Source of the DNA: Alishewanella longhuensis
GTDB lineage: Bacteria > Pseudomonadota > Gammaproteobacteria > Enterobacterales > Alteromonadaceae
NCBI RefSeq assembly: GCF_014653435.1
Contig: NZ_BNAO01000003.1
Location: 163,712 to 227,711 of the forward strand
DNA: 64,000 bases
Direction of reading: 5' to 3'
The notes below the pieces were generated by a model. The model saw only the letters and a program-made list of their open reading frames with translations. It was not told where the DNA came from and ran no database searches. The position numbers and the translations under genes are program-made. Shown in pieces: positions 27,755 to 37,456 of this stretch; positions within the stretch are counted from its first letter, which is position 1, and each line of letters starts with the position of its first letter.

Positions 27755-29494
27755 TTAAAAACCACTGACTTTACCTTCGCGGCGGGGATCAGCTGCACCT
27801 GCTAAACGTTCCCCATCAACAGCGATAGCGTGCAAACCGCTATTTAAGTCCTGTATTCTCACTTCATAGCCAAGGGCTGTTAATTCGCTTTGTAACTCAA
27901 CTAAAGCCGTACCTTGCTCCAGTGCTAAGTAGTCATTACGATGGGTATGGCGTGGCAAATTCAAGGCTTGCTGTACATCCAACTGCCAGTCCAAAATGGC
28001 CACTAAACTCTGCGCCACATAGTTAATAATACGGCTGCCACCTGGAGAGCCTATCACCAGTTTTAAGTTGTTATCAGCATCAAAGACCATGATTGGCGCC
28101 ATAGAACTACGTGGGCGTTTGCCGCCTTCTACCCTATTGGCTACCCAGAAACCGTTCATTTTTGGCACTAAACTAAAATCGGTTAACTGATTATTCAACA
28201 AGTAGCCATTAACCATCACGCCTGAACCAAAGACATTTTCGATACTGGTAGTCATACTCACCGCATTGCCTGCTGCATCCACTACCGACAAATGACTGGT
28301 ATTCGGAAACTCTATAGCCGGCGCGGCAGACAGCGCTTTTGCCCCAACAGGCTCACCGGGGGTGGCAGTGTTATCATTAGCGCCAATTAAAGCAGCACGT
28401 GCTTTAAGGTAATCAGGCGCCAGAAGGCCTGCTACCGGCACGTCGCTAAAGGCCGGATCGGCGATATAGTGATCTCTGTCAGCAAAAGCTAAACGCGCCG
28501 CCTGGCTGATTAGATGGATCGAATCAGCACTGTTGGGTTTCATCGTTGCCAATGGAAAATGCTCCAGCATGCCCATCATTTGTAATACCGCAATACCGCC
28601 TGAGCTAGGCGGAGCCATACCACAAATTTGGTACACCCGGTAACTAATGCACACCGCATCTTTCTGTTCAGCCTGATAGCTGGCTAAATCTGTCAGGGTT
28701 AGTCGGCCTGGATTTATCGCCGCCTGCTGTACCGCATTCACTATAGCTTGTGCATTAGCCCCTTCATAGAACGCACTAACGCCCTCTTTTGCTATTTGCT
28801 TTAAGATGGCGGCATATTCCGGGTTTTTTAACAAAGCACCTGCAGCCAAAGGCTGGCCGCCGGGATAGTAAAATTCTTTGGCCGGTGCCAGCTGCGTTAG
28901 TCCTTGATTCCATCCCAAAGCCAATTGCTTTGCCATTCGCTCTGTAACCGGAAAGCCTTGCTCTGCCAGCATAATGGCATCGCTGAATAAGGCTTCCCAC
29001 GGCAACTTACCATAGCGCTGATGCGCATCCGCCAGCGCGCGCAGTACCCCCGGCACACCTACCGACTTACCACCCACGTAAGCTTCTCGCCAATTCATTA
29101 CTTTATCGTTATCGACAAATAAATCCGGGCCCGCTGCTGCAGGCGCTGTTTCCCGGCCATCAAAAGTGGTTAAGGCTTGATTACTCGCTTGCCAATGAAT
29201 AATAAAAGCACCACCGCCAATGCCCGAGCTTTGTGGCTCAACCAAGCCCAAAACCAGCTGGGTGGCGATAGCCGCATCAATGGCGCTACCACCCGCTTGC
29301 AAAATACGCTGTCCGGTATCGGAAGCCAGCGGGTTTGCAGCCGCAACCATCGCATTGGGAAACACCGTAAGCTGCTGCTGCGTAATACCCGTAGCCGCCT
29401 CGGGCTCGCGGGTTTCCTGGGGTGAAGCGGCAAATAGTGAAGATGAAACGCTGGCTACCACTAAATAGCTAGCACAAAGAAGATATCTTTTCAT
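27755..29494 (-). CDS. ggt: Gamma-glutamyltransferase (periplasmic)
   Basis: Cleaves glutathione and other gamma-glutamyl compounds and transfers the glutamyl group. The 579-residue precursor has a signal peptide (to about residue 22, LFAA). The autoprocessing site with the catalytic Thr is in EFPNTSHLSVVD, in which the bond before Thr is cut to give large and small subunits. GSGVMVNGYLLNNQLTDF, PRSSMAPIM and GSPGGSRIINYV are further signatures of the substrate pocket. Length is normal. It probably forms a two-gene unit with the downstream crotonase-family gene. Confidence 0.95.
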   Translation of the reverse strand: MKRYLLCASYLVVASVSSSLFAASPQETREPEAATGITQQQLTVFPNAMVAAANPLASDTGQRILQAGGSAIDAAIATQLVLGLVEPQSSGIGGGAFIIHWQASNQALTTFDGRETAPAAAGPDLFVDNDKVMNWREAYVGGKSVGVPGVLRALADAHQRYGKLPWEALFSDAIMLAEQGFPVTERMAKQLALGWNQGLTQLAPAKEFYYPGGQPLAAGALLKNPEYAAILKQIAKEGVSAFYEGANAQAIVNAVQQAAINPGRLTLTDLASYQAEQKDAVCISYRVYQICGMAPPSSGGIAVLQMMGMLEHFPLATMKPNSADSIHLISQAARLAFADRDHYIADPAFSDVPVAGLLAPDYLKARAALIGANDNTATPGEPVGAKALSAAPAIEFPNTSHLSVVDAAGNAVSMTTSIENVFGSGVMVNGYLLNNQLTDFSLVPKMNGFWVANRVEGGKRPRSSMAPIMVFDADNNLKLVIGSPGGSRIINYVAQSLVAILDWQLDVQQALNLPRHTHRNDYLALEQGTALVELQSELTALGYEVRIQDLNSGLHAIAVDGERLAGAADPRREGKVSGF

Positions 29495-29563
29495 TGCAGG
29501 GACTTTCCTTATAATAGCGCTCTTACACCCTAACCAGTTACTACAATAAGATCAACCAACACT

Positions 29564-30142
29564 ATGCTAAGTGTATCAATTAAACCTTATTTACCTTATC
29601 TGTTACTAGGGGTGATAACCAGTATCCTGTTTTGGAGTCCGGATACGGTAAAGCTAACACTAGAATACAACCGTTCCGCCTTAGCTAACGGTGAGCTGTG
29701 GCGACTCTTCAGCGGCCATCTTTTACATAGCAATTTATACCATCTGCTGCTCAATCTGGCCGGACTTTTGGTGATTATGCTATTGCATGCGCCGCTACCT
29801 CACCGGTTAAACCTTGGCTGGCAAATCCTGATATTGGGTCTTGCGACCAGCCTTGGCTTATGGCTTTTCTCCCATCAAATTGACCTCTATGTAGGGCTAT
29901 CTGGTGTGTTACATGGCATCTTATGCTTCGGGGCCGTACTGGATATCCGGCAGGGGTATCGCAGTGGCCTGCTTATTCTGCTGGGTGTCGCCGCTAAACT
30001 CGCTTTCGAGCAATATGCCGGGCCAGATGCTGAGCTTGCGGCAAAAATTGCCGCTGAAGTCGCCATAGATGCCCACCTTTATGGGGCCATCAGTGGTGTC
30101 TTGCTTGGGCTGCTACTGTTTAATCGGACGCCGCGCCGGTAA
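29564..30142 (+). CDS. Rhombosortase (rhomboid-type protease for GlyGly-CTERM proteins)
   Basis: A 192-residue intramembrane serine protease with about six helices. The catalytic Ser is in GLSGVLHGIL and the His in AIDAHLYGAISGVLLG. The N-terminal part has HLLHSNLYHLLLNLAGL. This short form with AHLxGAxxG matches rhombosortase, which cleaves proteins ending in a GlyGly-CTERM anchor before their surface display or type II secretion. No GlyGly-CTERM substrate is encoded in this window, so targets lie elsewhere. It overlaps the end of the convergent DUF218 gene by 23 bases. Confidence 0.85.
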   Translation: MLSVSIKPYLPYLLLGVITSILFWSPDTVKLTLEYNRSALANGELWRLFSGHLLHSNLYHLLLNLAGLLVIMLLHAPLPHRLNLGWQILILGLATSLGLWLFSHQIDLYVGLSGVLHGILCFGAVLDIRQGYRSGLLILLGVAAKLAFEQYAGPDAELAAKIAAEVAIDAHLYGAISGVLLGLLLFNRTPRR

Positions 30143-30848
30143 GGCGCTCCCCACCCAGGCGATATACCGCATAACTGCTAAACTCAGCCATAAGCTTACT
30201 GTAAAAGTCTAAGTTGGTTAAATTAACCGTAAACATACAGTTTAAACCGCAGTTTACGGCACGAAAGGTTTGGGTGCTAGCCGCCCCTATCGTAGCATTG
30301 AACTGGTACTCTGCTACCAGTTTACTTACCCGCCAACTGTGAAAATCACTGGTGATAAAGCGCAGAGACTGAGTCTTGTCCAGACGCATAGCCAGGCTGG
30401 AAAATTCTTGATAGGTATTATCTCCTGCATCATAACAATCTACCGCAAGCTGGGTTACACGCTGCTGCAAATAGTCTACGTAAGGTTGGCAGTAACGTGT
30501 GGTAATTAATACCGTTGCTGGCAAGTCAGCATTACTGCGCTGCGCCAGCTCTTTACTTAGCTGCTGTAACCTTGCGGTAGCGCAGGCCGGCAACTGCTGT
30601 GCCGAGCCACCACAACCTAACACCACATAAAGTACAGGATCGGACTGCAACGGCTGTATCAGACGTTGTTGCGTTGTATTACTGATGTACCAATGCCGCA
30701 CCTGATTAGCAATAAAGGTGTTGCCCATCAGATAATAAAAAACCAGGAGTAACCATAACCCTTTCTTGCGATAGCAAATACACGCCAGTAGTAAGCCGTA
30801 TAACAGGATATTGTGAGGATATAAAAAAGGCTCAAGCAGATCTTTCAT
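30120..30848 (-). CDS. DUF218 / YdcF-ElyC-like membrane-associated protein
   Basis: A 242-residue protein with two N-terminal hydrophobic helices (about residues 10-45) and a soluble DUF218-type domain. Domain signs are VVLGCGGSAQQLP, DAGDNTYQEFSSLA and FITSDFHSWRVSKL, which follow the family order GGG, E/NT and ITS-x-H-x-R. Some relatives (ElyC, SanA) affect envelope polysaccharide or peptidoglycan. I place the start at the ATG at 30848, with GAGG nine bases away; ATGs at 30854 and 30875 are alternatives. It overlaps the polymerase gene upstream, so it is the last gene of the leftward polysaccharide operon. Confidence 0.7.
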   Translation of the reverse strand: MKDLLEPFLYPHNILLYGLLLACICYRKKGLWLLLVFYYLMGNTFIANQVRHWYISNTTQQRLIQPLQSDPVLYVVLGCGGSAQQLPACATARLQQLSKELAQRSNADLPATVLITTRYCQPYVDYLQQRVTQLAVDCYDAGDNTYQEFSSLAMRLDKTQSLRFITSDFHSWRVSKLVAEYQFNATIGAASTQTFRAVNCGLNCMFTVNLTNLDFYSKLMAEFSSYAVYRLGGERLTGAASD

Positions 30849-32178
30849 ATGCATTTTCCTCAACTGCGGCGGCATTGTTTAACCCAGTAACAGGCTGCTG
30901 CGACGCCGCCAGCACACTTTGCGCCACCACGGCAGCATTAACGACTGCCCAAGGGAGCCACAACATCCCCGATGTCAGTACATGACCCGCCAGTAACGAC
31001 ACCAGCAAAAGCAATACATTTAACAACAATACCGGCGCCGCGGCACTGCTGCTGGCCAAACGGCTGCCGGCTAACAGTAAAATTCGCCAGAAACTTAAGG
31101 CATAAAGTAACACGCCCGCTAAACCATAAAACAGCAAGAGGTCAAATAAATCCAGCTCAATAAAATACTTTTTCAGCAGTAAACGTACCCCGCCCTGACC
31201 CACACCAAACAGTTGCAACCATTCTGGGTAGCGTTCTGACACTGCCGTAAAATTACGCAGAAGATAGTAATCACGCGAGGATAAAATAATGCCCGCCAGC
31301 CCGCGTTGCTGATAGGAGAAAAGCAATTTATCGTAAATACCTACCCACTGTAACACGCTGGTAAAGTTGAAAAGCACCAGCAGCATGATACTAAGCAGCA
31401 CCAGAGTTAATAGCCACAAGCGGCGCCGATAGTGTTGATAAAGATAGCGATAATAATGGCGTGGCGTTAACAGTAGCGGAATAAAAACGACCAGTAGCAT
31501 GGTACCAAACAGCCCGGTTTTGGTTAACATTAACCCGGCCATCAGCAAGGACGCGATACTTATTAGCGGATAACACCAACGCTTTACTTGCCAGGCACGT
31601 AGCAATAACCAGCAACTCAACACCAACAACAGCGCCGACAATTCATTGGTAGAGATAAAAAAGCCTTTAATACCCAGAAACTTTTGTGCAACCTCTTCCA
31701 TCGGTTGGTAGGCAGTACCGCCATAGCCTGCGAGCCCTAGGCAGAAATTACCCAGTAACAGCAGATAACTGCCAAGCACAAACCAGTCGAGCCACCGTAA
31801 AAACGCTATGGGGTTCTGCCTGGCCTGCACGGTAAAATAGGCAAGCGCCAGCAACAGCGCGCCAGACTTCGCGATAAGTTGCAGGTCGTGCCATAAGAAG
31901 TGCTGCCCCGTTAACCAACTCACATACAAGGGTCCGAGCAGCATAAACAACATCAAGCCCAGAGGCGCAAGTAATTGTTTTTGGCAAAGCTGCCAACCCC
32001 GCACCGTAATGCCAGCCAGTAGCACGGCTTTAAATATTGCAGCCAAACTGTAACTGGCACCCCAGGTGTGCCAAAGCAGCCCATTTAACCAATCAATTAA
32101 AACCACCATAGAGGCCAAAATCAGCAGCACCTGATCTAGCTTGGCACCTTGCAGCCGGAAAGAAGTTAGGGTAATCAT
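30832..32178 (-). CDS. O-antigen ligase/polymerase-like membrane protein (Wzy-like)
   Basis: A 448-residue protein with about ten to twelve hydrophobic helices and a larger extracytoplasmic loop around residues 285-345. That is the architecture of Wzy polymerases and WaaL-type ligases. Sequence is poorly conserved in this family, so the call rests on topology and on neighbours: glycosyltransferase genes upstream and a flippase and initiating transferase across the divergent promoter. It probably polymerises the repeat unit. Its start overlaps the glycosyltransferase 2 stop by one base. Confidence 0.75.
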   Translation of the reverse strand: MITLTSFRLQGAKLDQVLLILASMVVLIDWLNGLLWHTWGASYSLAAIFKAVLLAGITVRGWQLCQKQLLAPLGLMLFMLLGPLYVSWLTGQHFLWHDLQLIAKSGALLLALAYFTVQARQNPIAFLRWLDWFVLGSYLLLLGNFCLGLAGYGGTAYQPMEEVAQKFLGIKGFFISTNELSALLLVLSCWLLLRAWQVKRWCYPLISIASLLMAGLMLTKTGLFGTMLLVVFIPLLLTPRHYYRYLYQHYRRRLWLLTLVLLSIMLLVLFNFTSVLQWVGIYDKLLFSYQQRGLAGIILSSRDYYLLRNFTAVSERYPEWLQLFGVGQGGVRLLLKKYFIELDLFDLLLFYGLAGVLLYALSFWRILLLAGSRLASSSAAAPVLLLNVLLLLVSLLAGHVLTSGMLWLPWAVVNAAVVAQSVLAASQQPVTGLNNAAAVEENAYERSA

Positions 32179-33071
32179 TATTTTTTAAACAAACCGCGCA
32201 AACCTTTACTGAACAACCTGATACGAAGCTGGCTTAGCCCTGCTAACCGGTGTTTCAAATAATAGCGCCACTTCAACTTTACCAAGCCAAAGCGTGACAA
32301 ACCGATAAGCTGACGCAAGCTCAGCGGTTGTTGCTGCATAGTTGTCCGGTAAAACATCTGATTTTGCAAGTTACGCTCGCTCATTAGCGGGCGATGCTTG
32401 GCCACAAATTGTTGGTGCGCATCCAGTCGTTTTGGTGAGTTAGTAATGCGCCCCAATTCATGGCCAACATTCACTTTATAACTGGCATCGGCAATCCGCA
32501 GTGCCGGACCAAACGCCTGGACCACCCGCACCCACATATCATAATCCTGAAAGGCGGCCAGTGACGTATCAAAACCACCAAGTTGTAACATTCGTTCGCG
32601 TTTTACCAGTGCCTGATTCGATAGAGTATGCAGATCCAATAATTCCGACAAACTCACCGCCCGCCGCTCCGCAAATAACGTTTTCTTTACTGAACCATAA
32701 TCCCAGATATAGGCAGAACAGACACAGCTGTACTTATCATCATAGGCGGCATAAAGGCTGCTTAAGCGATGCGGTAAAAACTCATCGTCATCATCCAGGC
32801 CGGTAACAAAATCACCCTGTGCTTCTGCCATAGCCCGATTACGGGCTGCACAGGCGCCTTGTCCGCTGTCCTGGCGTAAAATTTTTATCCTACTGTCACT
32901 GCCATAACGTGCCGTTAAAACCTCAATAGTGTCGTCTTTTGAGGCGTCATCGACCACTATTAGTTCAAAGTTCGGATAATCCTGTGCCAATACCGAGTCA
33001 ATAGCCCGACACGCCATCTGGGCGCGGTTATAGGTTGGCATATAAACACTGATTAACGGGTATTGCGACAT
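32178..33071 (-). CDS. Glycosyltransferase family 2
   Basis: A 297-residue cytoplasmic glycosyltransferase of GT-A fold that should add one sugar to the lipid-linked repeat unit. The nucleotide-sugar binding start is SVYMPTYNRAQMACRAIDSV, with VVDDASKDDT. The metal-binding DxD-like motif is GLDDDDEFLP and the acceptor region includes FDTSLAAFQDYDMWVRV. The C terminus is very basic and may contact the membrane. It lies between the GT26 gene (10 bases) and the polymerase gene (overlap). The sugar cannot be predicted. Confidence 0.88.
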   Translation of the reverse strand: MSQYPLISVYMPTYNRAQMACRAIDSVLAQDYPNFELIVVDDASKDDTIEVLTARYGSDSRIKILRQDSGQGACAARNRAMAEAQGDFVTGLDDDDEFLPHRLSSLYAAYDDKYSCVCSAYIWDYGSVKKTLFAERRAVSLSELLDLHTLSNQALVKRERMLQLGGFDTSLAAFQDYDMWVRVVQAFGPALRIADASYKVNVGHELGRITNSPKRLDAHQQFVAKHRPLMSERNLQNQMFYRTTMQQQPLSLRQLIGLSRFGLVKLKWRYYLKHRLAGLSQLRIRLFSKGLRGLFKK

Positions 33072-33081
33072 CCTGCCATCC

Positions 33082-33828
33082 TTATATTTTGCCAGTAAGA
33101 TACCACCACAGGTATCTGAAGAGTCTTAGTTGCCGACCAATACGGCTGGGTTGCAGCACCAGGCGATACGCCCACTCCAGGTTTAATTTACACCAGAGAT
33201 CAGGTGCTCGTTTTACATTACCGGTAAAGACATCATAGGTACCACCAACGCCCATGTAAAAACAATCTGGGTGCTGTGCCTGGATGCGCTGAATTAACAA
33301 CTCTTGCTTTGGTGAGCCCATGGCAACACTGACAAAACGAGCGCCACTTTGCTGTATTGCCTGAATTAATTCCGCTTCATCCTGAAAATAACCGTCTGTG
33401 GCGCCAACTACTTTAGTACCCTGAGCTAACAATTTGGCCTTGGTTTGAGCTAGCACCTCGGGCTTAGCACCTACCAGATACACCGGCACCTGATATTTGG
33501 CAGCCCGCAGCATCAGCGCTTGCCAGAGTTCACAGCCAGGAATACGCTCTACCCGGCGTTTTAAGCGCTTACGCATCACTTTTACCACACCGATACCGTC
33601 GGCGTAGCGAATATCCGCCTGACTAATCACTTGCAAGATGGCCGGGTTCTCCATTGCGGTTAAGATTTTCTCCGGATTAATCGCAATAGCCGAACCGGCG
33701 AATACTGTACCGTCTTCATGCAAAATAAAGGCAAGTAGCTGTGCCATATCGGTAAAGGCGGATACCTCGACCGGTCCAATCGCTACCTTTGAAACAGCCG
33801 CTAAGCTATGTTGTGCTGTGTTGGTCAT
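33082..33828 (-). CDS. WecG/TagA/CpsF family glycosyltransferase (GT26)
   Basis: A 248-residue enzyme of the family that transfers N-acetylmannosamine, its uronate or glucose onto undecaprenyl-linked GlcNAc, the second step of repeat-unit assembly. Family segments are AIAINPEKILTAMENP, YADGIGVVKVMRKR, VGAKPEVLAQ, SVAMGSPKQELLIQ and MGVGGTYDVFTGNVKRAP. This fits the WecA-type initiating enzyme encoded on the opposite strand, which would make the lipid-GlcNAc acceptor. Its first codons overlap the upstream GT4 gene by 23 bases. Confidence 0.9.
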   Translation of the reverse strand: MTNTAQHSLAAVSKVAIGPVEVSAFTDMAQLLAFILHEDGTVFAGSAIAINPEKILTAMENPAILQVISQADIRYADGIGVVKVMRKRLKRRVERIPGCELWQALMLRAAKYQVPVYLVGAKPEVLAQTKAKLLAQGTKVVGATDGYFQDEAELIQAIQQSGARFVSVAMGSPKQELLIQRIQAQHPDCFYMGVGGTYDVFTGNVKRAPDLWCKLNLEWAYRLVLQPSRIGRQLRLFRYLWWYLTGKI

Positions 33829-34885
33829 TATCTAAATCCTGATAAAGTTGACGCAGGCGGCTTACCACCTTGGGCAGTAACACCGGCTCAGCTTGCTGAC
33901 GACAGGCTTGCTGCATCACCGCATACTGGTCTGCCGACAGCGTCAGTAATTGCGTAATATGCTGCGCTAGTTGCTGGATTAACTCTGGCTCACTTTGCTG
34001 CTGGCTAATACGATAACCGGTAACAGCGGGCAGCACCTGGGCCTGAGAACCGTCGGTTTCGGTTGCAATCACTGGCGTATAGCATGCCATGGCCTCCGCC
34101 ATGACCAGCCCAAAGGACTCATTGCGCGATAAGCTTATAAAACAGCGGGCACGCTGGTAGAGTGCTTGCAATTGCGCCGGTGATTGTGCGCCTAACAGCT
34201 GCAAATGACTGACACCTTGTGCTGCTTTTGTAAGGGCCTCCTGCCACGGACCTGTGCCAGCAACGACGATACGATACGGGCTTAATTCAGCTAACAGCGC
34301 GATTAACCTATCCATCCCTTTATTTTTATCCAGCGTGCCGACATACAAGATATCGATATCTTTTTCTGCCAACGGCACACACTTAGTGGCAGCATAGCGC
34401 CCTTGGATCCCTGCCGACAACACCTGCTGCTGCGCAGGTGTGAAAAAAAATTGTTGGCTTAAACGCTCGCTGGTAAAAACCCAGGCCTGCACCTGCTTAG
34501 CACACCAGCGGTACAGCCTACCCGGTGGTTGATAATGGTAAATATCGCTGCCATGACAGGTCACAACAATCTTAACCCGGCGATTCCGTAAAACACGATA
34601 CAGCAGCGCCAGATAAATGGTCGGATAGAAAAAATGTACATGAATAAGCTGATAGCGCTGACGGCAGAAAATAAAGCGCCAAAGAAAATCCAATAAAAAC
34701 ACCGGATATTTCAATAGTCTGTTCAGCAAAGAGTCACCATGCCAACGCATATAATGGTAATCAGCGGTTTGCCCCTGAGCGTTAAGCTCAGTAACCTGAC
34801 TGGCTACAAACTGGCCCTGAAATGGCGCCGAGGCTTTTGGCCCCATATTAGTGATAATTAGCACTTTGCGATCGGTACTGGCCAC
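33806..34885 (-). CDS. Glycosyltransferase family 4 (GT-B fold)
   Basis: A 359-residue retaining glycosyltransferase and first gene of the leftward polysaccharide operon. The donor-binding motif is NESFGLVMAEAMACYTPVIATETDGSQ, including the E-x7-E pair. The N-terminal domain has a Rossmann start and VTCHGSDIYHYQ. DILYVGTLDKNKGMDRLI begins the second domain. The start is GTG at 34885. The region before it is a divergent promoter shared with the WecA-type gene. Confidence 0.9.
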   Translation of the reverse strand: MASTDRKVLIITNMGPKASAPFQGQFVASQVTELNAQGQTADYHYMRWHGDSLLNRLLKYPVFLLDFLWRFIFCRQRYQLIHVHFFYPTIYLALLYRVLRNRRVKIVVTCHGSDIYHYQPPGRLYRWCAKQVQAWVFTSERLSQQFFFTPAQQQVLSAGIQGRYAATKCVPLAEKDIDILYVGTLDKNKGMDRLIALLAELSPYRIVVAGTGPWQEALTKAAQGVSHLQLLGAQSPAQLQALYQRARCFISLSRNESFGLVMAEAMACYTPVIATETDGSQAQVLPAVTGYRISQQQSEPELIQQLAQHITQLLTLSADQYAVMQQACRQQAEPVLLPKVVSRLRQLYQDLDNDQHSTT

Positions 34886-35063
34886 GTTAACAAGACACTC
34901 CTGTGAAAAACGGCGGTAATTTGGTTAAAAAGACACTATTTATAAACTATTAGCGTTAGCCAGTCGTTTATTCTGTCAGTTCGCATTATTATTACAACAA
35001 GTTTCAGCTGACGCCCGGCTGAATAAGCGCCAGATAGGCAAAATTGATAAAAATGAATCCGTT

Positions 35064-36122
35064 ATGACATCGCAATTGCTATTAATACTCTCAGCTTTTG
35101 GATTTTGCCTGCTGGCAATTCTCCTCTTTTATCCGTTATCGCAGCGTATTGGGTTAGTGGATATCCCCAAAGGACGCAAACAACATCAGGGAGCGATCCC
35201 GTTGATTGGCGGCTTATCTGTGTTCAGTGGCCTAGCCGTCGCACTGGCAATCTTTGCTCCGGAAGCCCTCAGCCCGGCGTATTACTTAGCATTAGCCGGC
35301 AGCATAGTGATCCTCGGTGCTTTTGATGATTATCTGGATCTTAGCGTTAAATTACGTTTAGCGATACAGCTCGCCGTCGGTTTAGGTATGGTGTACGCGC
35401 TGGATTTGCACCTGGCAAGCCTGGGGAATTTATTTGGCCTTGGCGAAGTTACACTGGGAGTGCTCGGTATCCCCATCACCCTGATTGCCGTTATCGCAGC
35501 GATTAATGCCTTTAATATGACCGACGGCATTGATGGCCTGGCAGGGATGCTAAGTTTAGTCAGTTTTGTCAGTATAGCTGGCTTTATGCTGCTCTGGGGG
35601 CAACCAGAGCAAGCGTTACTGCCAATGACGCTGATTTGCGCTTTACTGCCTTATTTAGCTTTTAATTTGCATTTAGTGCCGGGTAAAAAAATCTTTATGG
35701 GCGATGCCGGCAGTATGTTGATTGGTTTATCGGTAATTTGGTTACTGATTATTGGCACCCAAAGTGAAACAGCCAGCTTCCGGCCAGTCACGGCTTTGTG
35801 GCTGATTGCCATTCCATTAATGGATATGGTGGCGATTATGCTCAGACGCATCTTAAAGGGGCAATCGCCTTTTCAGGCCGATCGCGAGCATTTACACCAT
35901 ATTTCGCTACGTTTGGGTTTAGATTCACGCGAGTCTCTCACGTTAATAACAGCATTAGCCTGCATTTTTGCCTGTATCGGCGTAATTGGTGAATATCTGA
36001 TGATCCCGGATATTGTGATGTTGCTGCTCTTTGTGCTGGTGTTTGCCGGCTATATCCTGCTGCTGCAAAATATCTGGCGCATCCTGTCGCACTTGCGTCG
36101 CCGCCTGCCCCGGAGACGCTAA
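35064..36122 (+). CDS. WecA-type undecaprenyl-phosphate N-acetylglucosaminyl-1-phosphate transferase
   Basis: Integral membrane enzyme that starts repeat-unit assembly by moving a sugar-1-phosphate, probably GlcNAc-1-P, onto undecaprenyl phosphate. About eleven helices in 352 residues. Catalytic signatures are PKGRKQHQGAIPLIGG, DDYLDL, NAFNMTDGIDGLAG, FMGDAGSM and the WecA-type ADREHLHHI. It is the first gene of the rightward operon and its stop overlaps the flippase start (TAATG). The C terminus is strongly basic (RRRLPRRR). Confidence 0.9.
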   Translation: MTSQLLLILSAFGFCLLAILLFYPLSQRIGLVDIPKGRKQHQGAIPLIGGLSVFSGLAVALAIFAPEALSPAYYLALAGSIVILGAFDDYLDLSVKLRLAIQLAVGLGMVYALDLHLASLGNLFGLGEVTLGVLGIPITLIAVIAAINAFNMTDGIDGLAGMLSLVSFVSIAGFMLLWGQPEQALLPMTLICALLPYLAFNLHLVPGKKIFMGDAGSMLIGLSVIWLLIIGTQSETASFRPVTALWLIAIPLMDMVAIMLRRILKGQSPFQADREHLHHISLRLGLDSRESLTLITALACIFACIGVIGEYLMIPDIVMLLLFVLVFAGYILLLQNIWRILSHLRRRLPRRR

Positions 36123-37456
36123 TGAAATTACTTAAAAAACTGCTAATGGCACGTGCTACGGCCATGCTGGGCGACAAATTAGTCAAACTGGCCGCCGGTG
36201 CCATTCTCACCGTATTTGTCGCGCGGATGCTCGGTGCCAGTGAGCTGGGTATTTACTCTATTGTTATGGCTTGGAGTGCCTTTCTGGTGCCTTTAACCAG
36301 TATGGGCCTGAATAACCTGGTAGTACGGCAAATGACTAAATTGCCCACCGGGCAAGAAGCCATGACCATGTTATATACCGCCGTCAGTATCCGGCTGGGA
36401 CTGGGGCTGCTCGGCGGTGGCTTGATGCTGGGTATCTTTTATCTGCTTAATCCGCAGCTATTTAGTGGGCACCTAAGCTATGCCATTCCGCTACTCTTTG
36501 TGCTGCAGGCATTTTTTGGCTTTCTGTTATTTGAGTTCTACTTAAATTATCAAGGGACTTTCCGCAGCCCTGCCTATGCCAAATCGTTGATTACATTGGT
36601 AAGCTTTGCTTTTAAACTGTGGCTACTTTATCTAGGTTTTGGTATTGCCAGCTTATTACTGCTCACGGCGCTAGAGTTTTTGATTGTGGGTCTAGCCCAA
36701 TACCTCATTTATCGCTCTAAACATCAACCTTTTAAAGAAGATGAGCAGCGTTGGCCTGGCTATAGCCCGCGTTATTTTAGCTTAAGCCATAGCAAGATAT
36801 TACTAAAACGCTCAGCATGGCTTTGGGTTTCTGGCATTGTGTCGGTGATTTATCTAAAAATAGACATCGTCATGCTGGGCAGTATTGCGGGCACTGAACA
36901 AGCCGGTATTTATGCCGCTGCCAGCCGCCTTTCAGAGTTATGGTATGTATTTCCCGCGACCTTAGCCGTGCGCTATTACCCGGATATGCTAAAAGCTTAT
37001 GAAAAAAGCTGGGATGGCTACTTATTAAAGCTACGCCGTTTTGCACTAATGTTTTTTAGTGCTGCGCTGGCAATAGCGATAGTCATGAGCCTAACTGCTG
37101 AGTGGATCATTTTGCTGCTGTTTGGTGAAGGCTTTAACGCCGCCATAACGGTACTGCGTATCCATATTTGGGCTGGCTGTTTTATTTTTGTACGTTACTT
37201 AATTAGTCAGCACTTGGTCATTACTGAACAAGAGCCATTATCGTTATTTAGCCATGGCATGGGCGCGTTGATAAACGTTGTACTTAATCTCTGGTGGATC
37301 CCTGAATACGGCATCGTTGGCGCCGCTTGGGCGACCTTAATTTCTTATGCTTATGCTTCATTCTTCTTCTTATTTTTTGCCAAGAGCACCCGCAGTCAGT
37401 TATGGCAACTGCTAAAGGTTAAACGCGCGGCACAGACTCATAACGGAAATCACTGA
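36122..37456 (+). CDS. Oligosaccharide flippase (Wzx-like, MATE/MOP superfamily)
   Basis: A 444-residue protein with about twelve to fourteen hydrophobic helices and the N-terminal pattern of polysaccharide flippases (KLAAGAILTVFVARMLGASELGIYSIV). It should move the lipid-linked repeat unit across the inner membrane for polymerisation. It overlaps both the initiating transferase and the pyruvyl transferase genes by one base. Family assignment is good; the exact substrate is unknown. Confidence 0.88.
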   Translation: MKLLKKLLMARATAMLGDKLVKLAAGAILTVFVARMLGASELGIYSIVMAWSAFLVPLTSMGLNNLVVRQMTKLPTGQEAMTMLYTAVSIRLGLGLLGGGLMLGIFYLLNPQLFSGHLSYAIPLLFVLQAFFGFLLFEFYLNYQGTFRSPAYAKSLITLVSFAFKLWLLYLGFGIASLLLLTALEFLIVGLAQYLIYRSKHQPFKEDEQRWPGYSPRYFSLSHSKILLKRSAWLWVSGIVSVIYLKIDIVMLGSIAGTEQAGIYAAASRLSELWYVFPATLAVRYYPDMLKAYEKSWDGYLLKLRRFALMFFSAALAIAIVMSLTAEWIILLLFGEGFNAAITVLRIHIWAGCFIFVRYLISQHLVITEQEPLSLFSHGMGALINVVLNLWWIPEYGIVGAAWATLISYAYASFFFLFFAKSTRSQLWQLLKVKRAAQTHNGNH

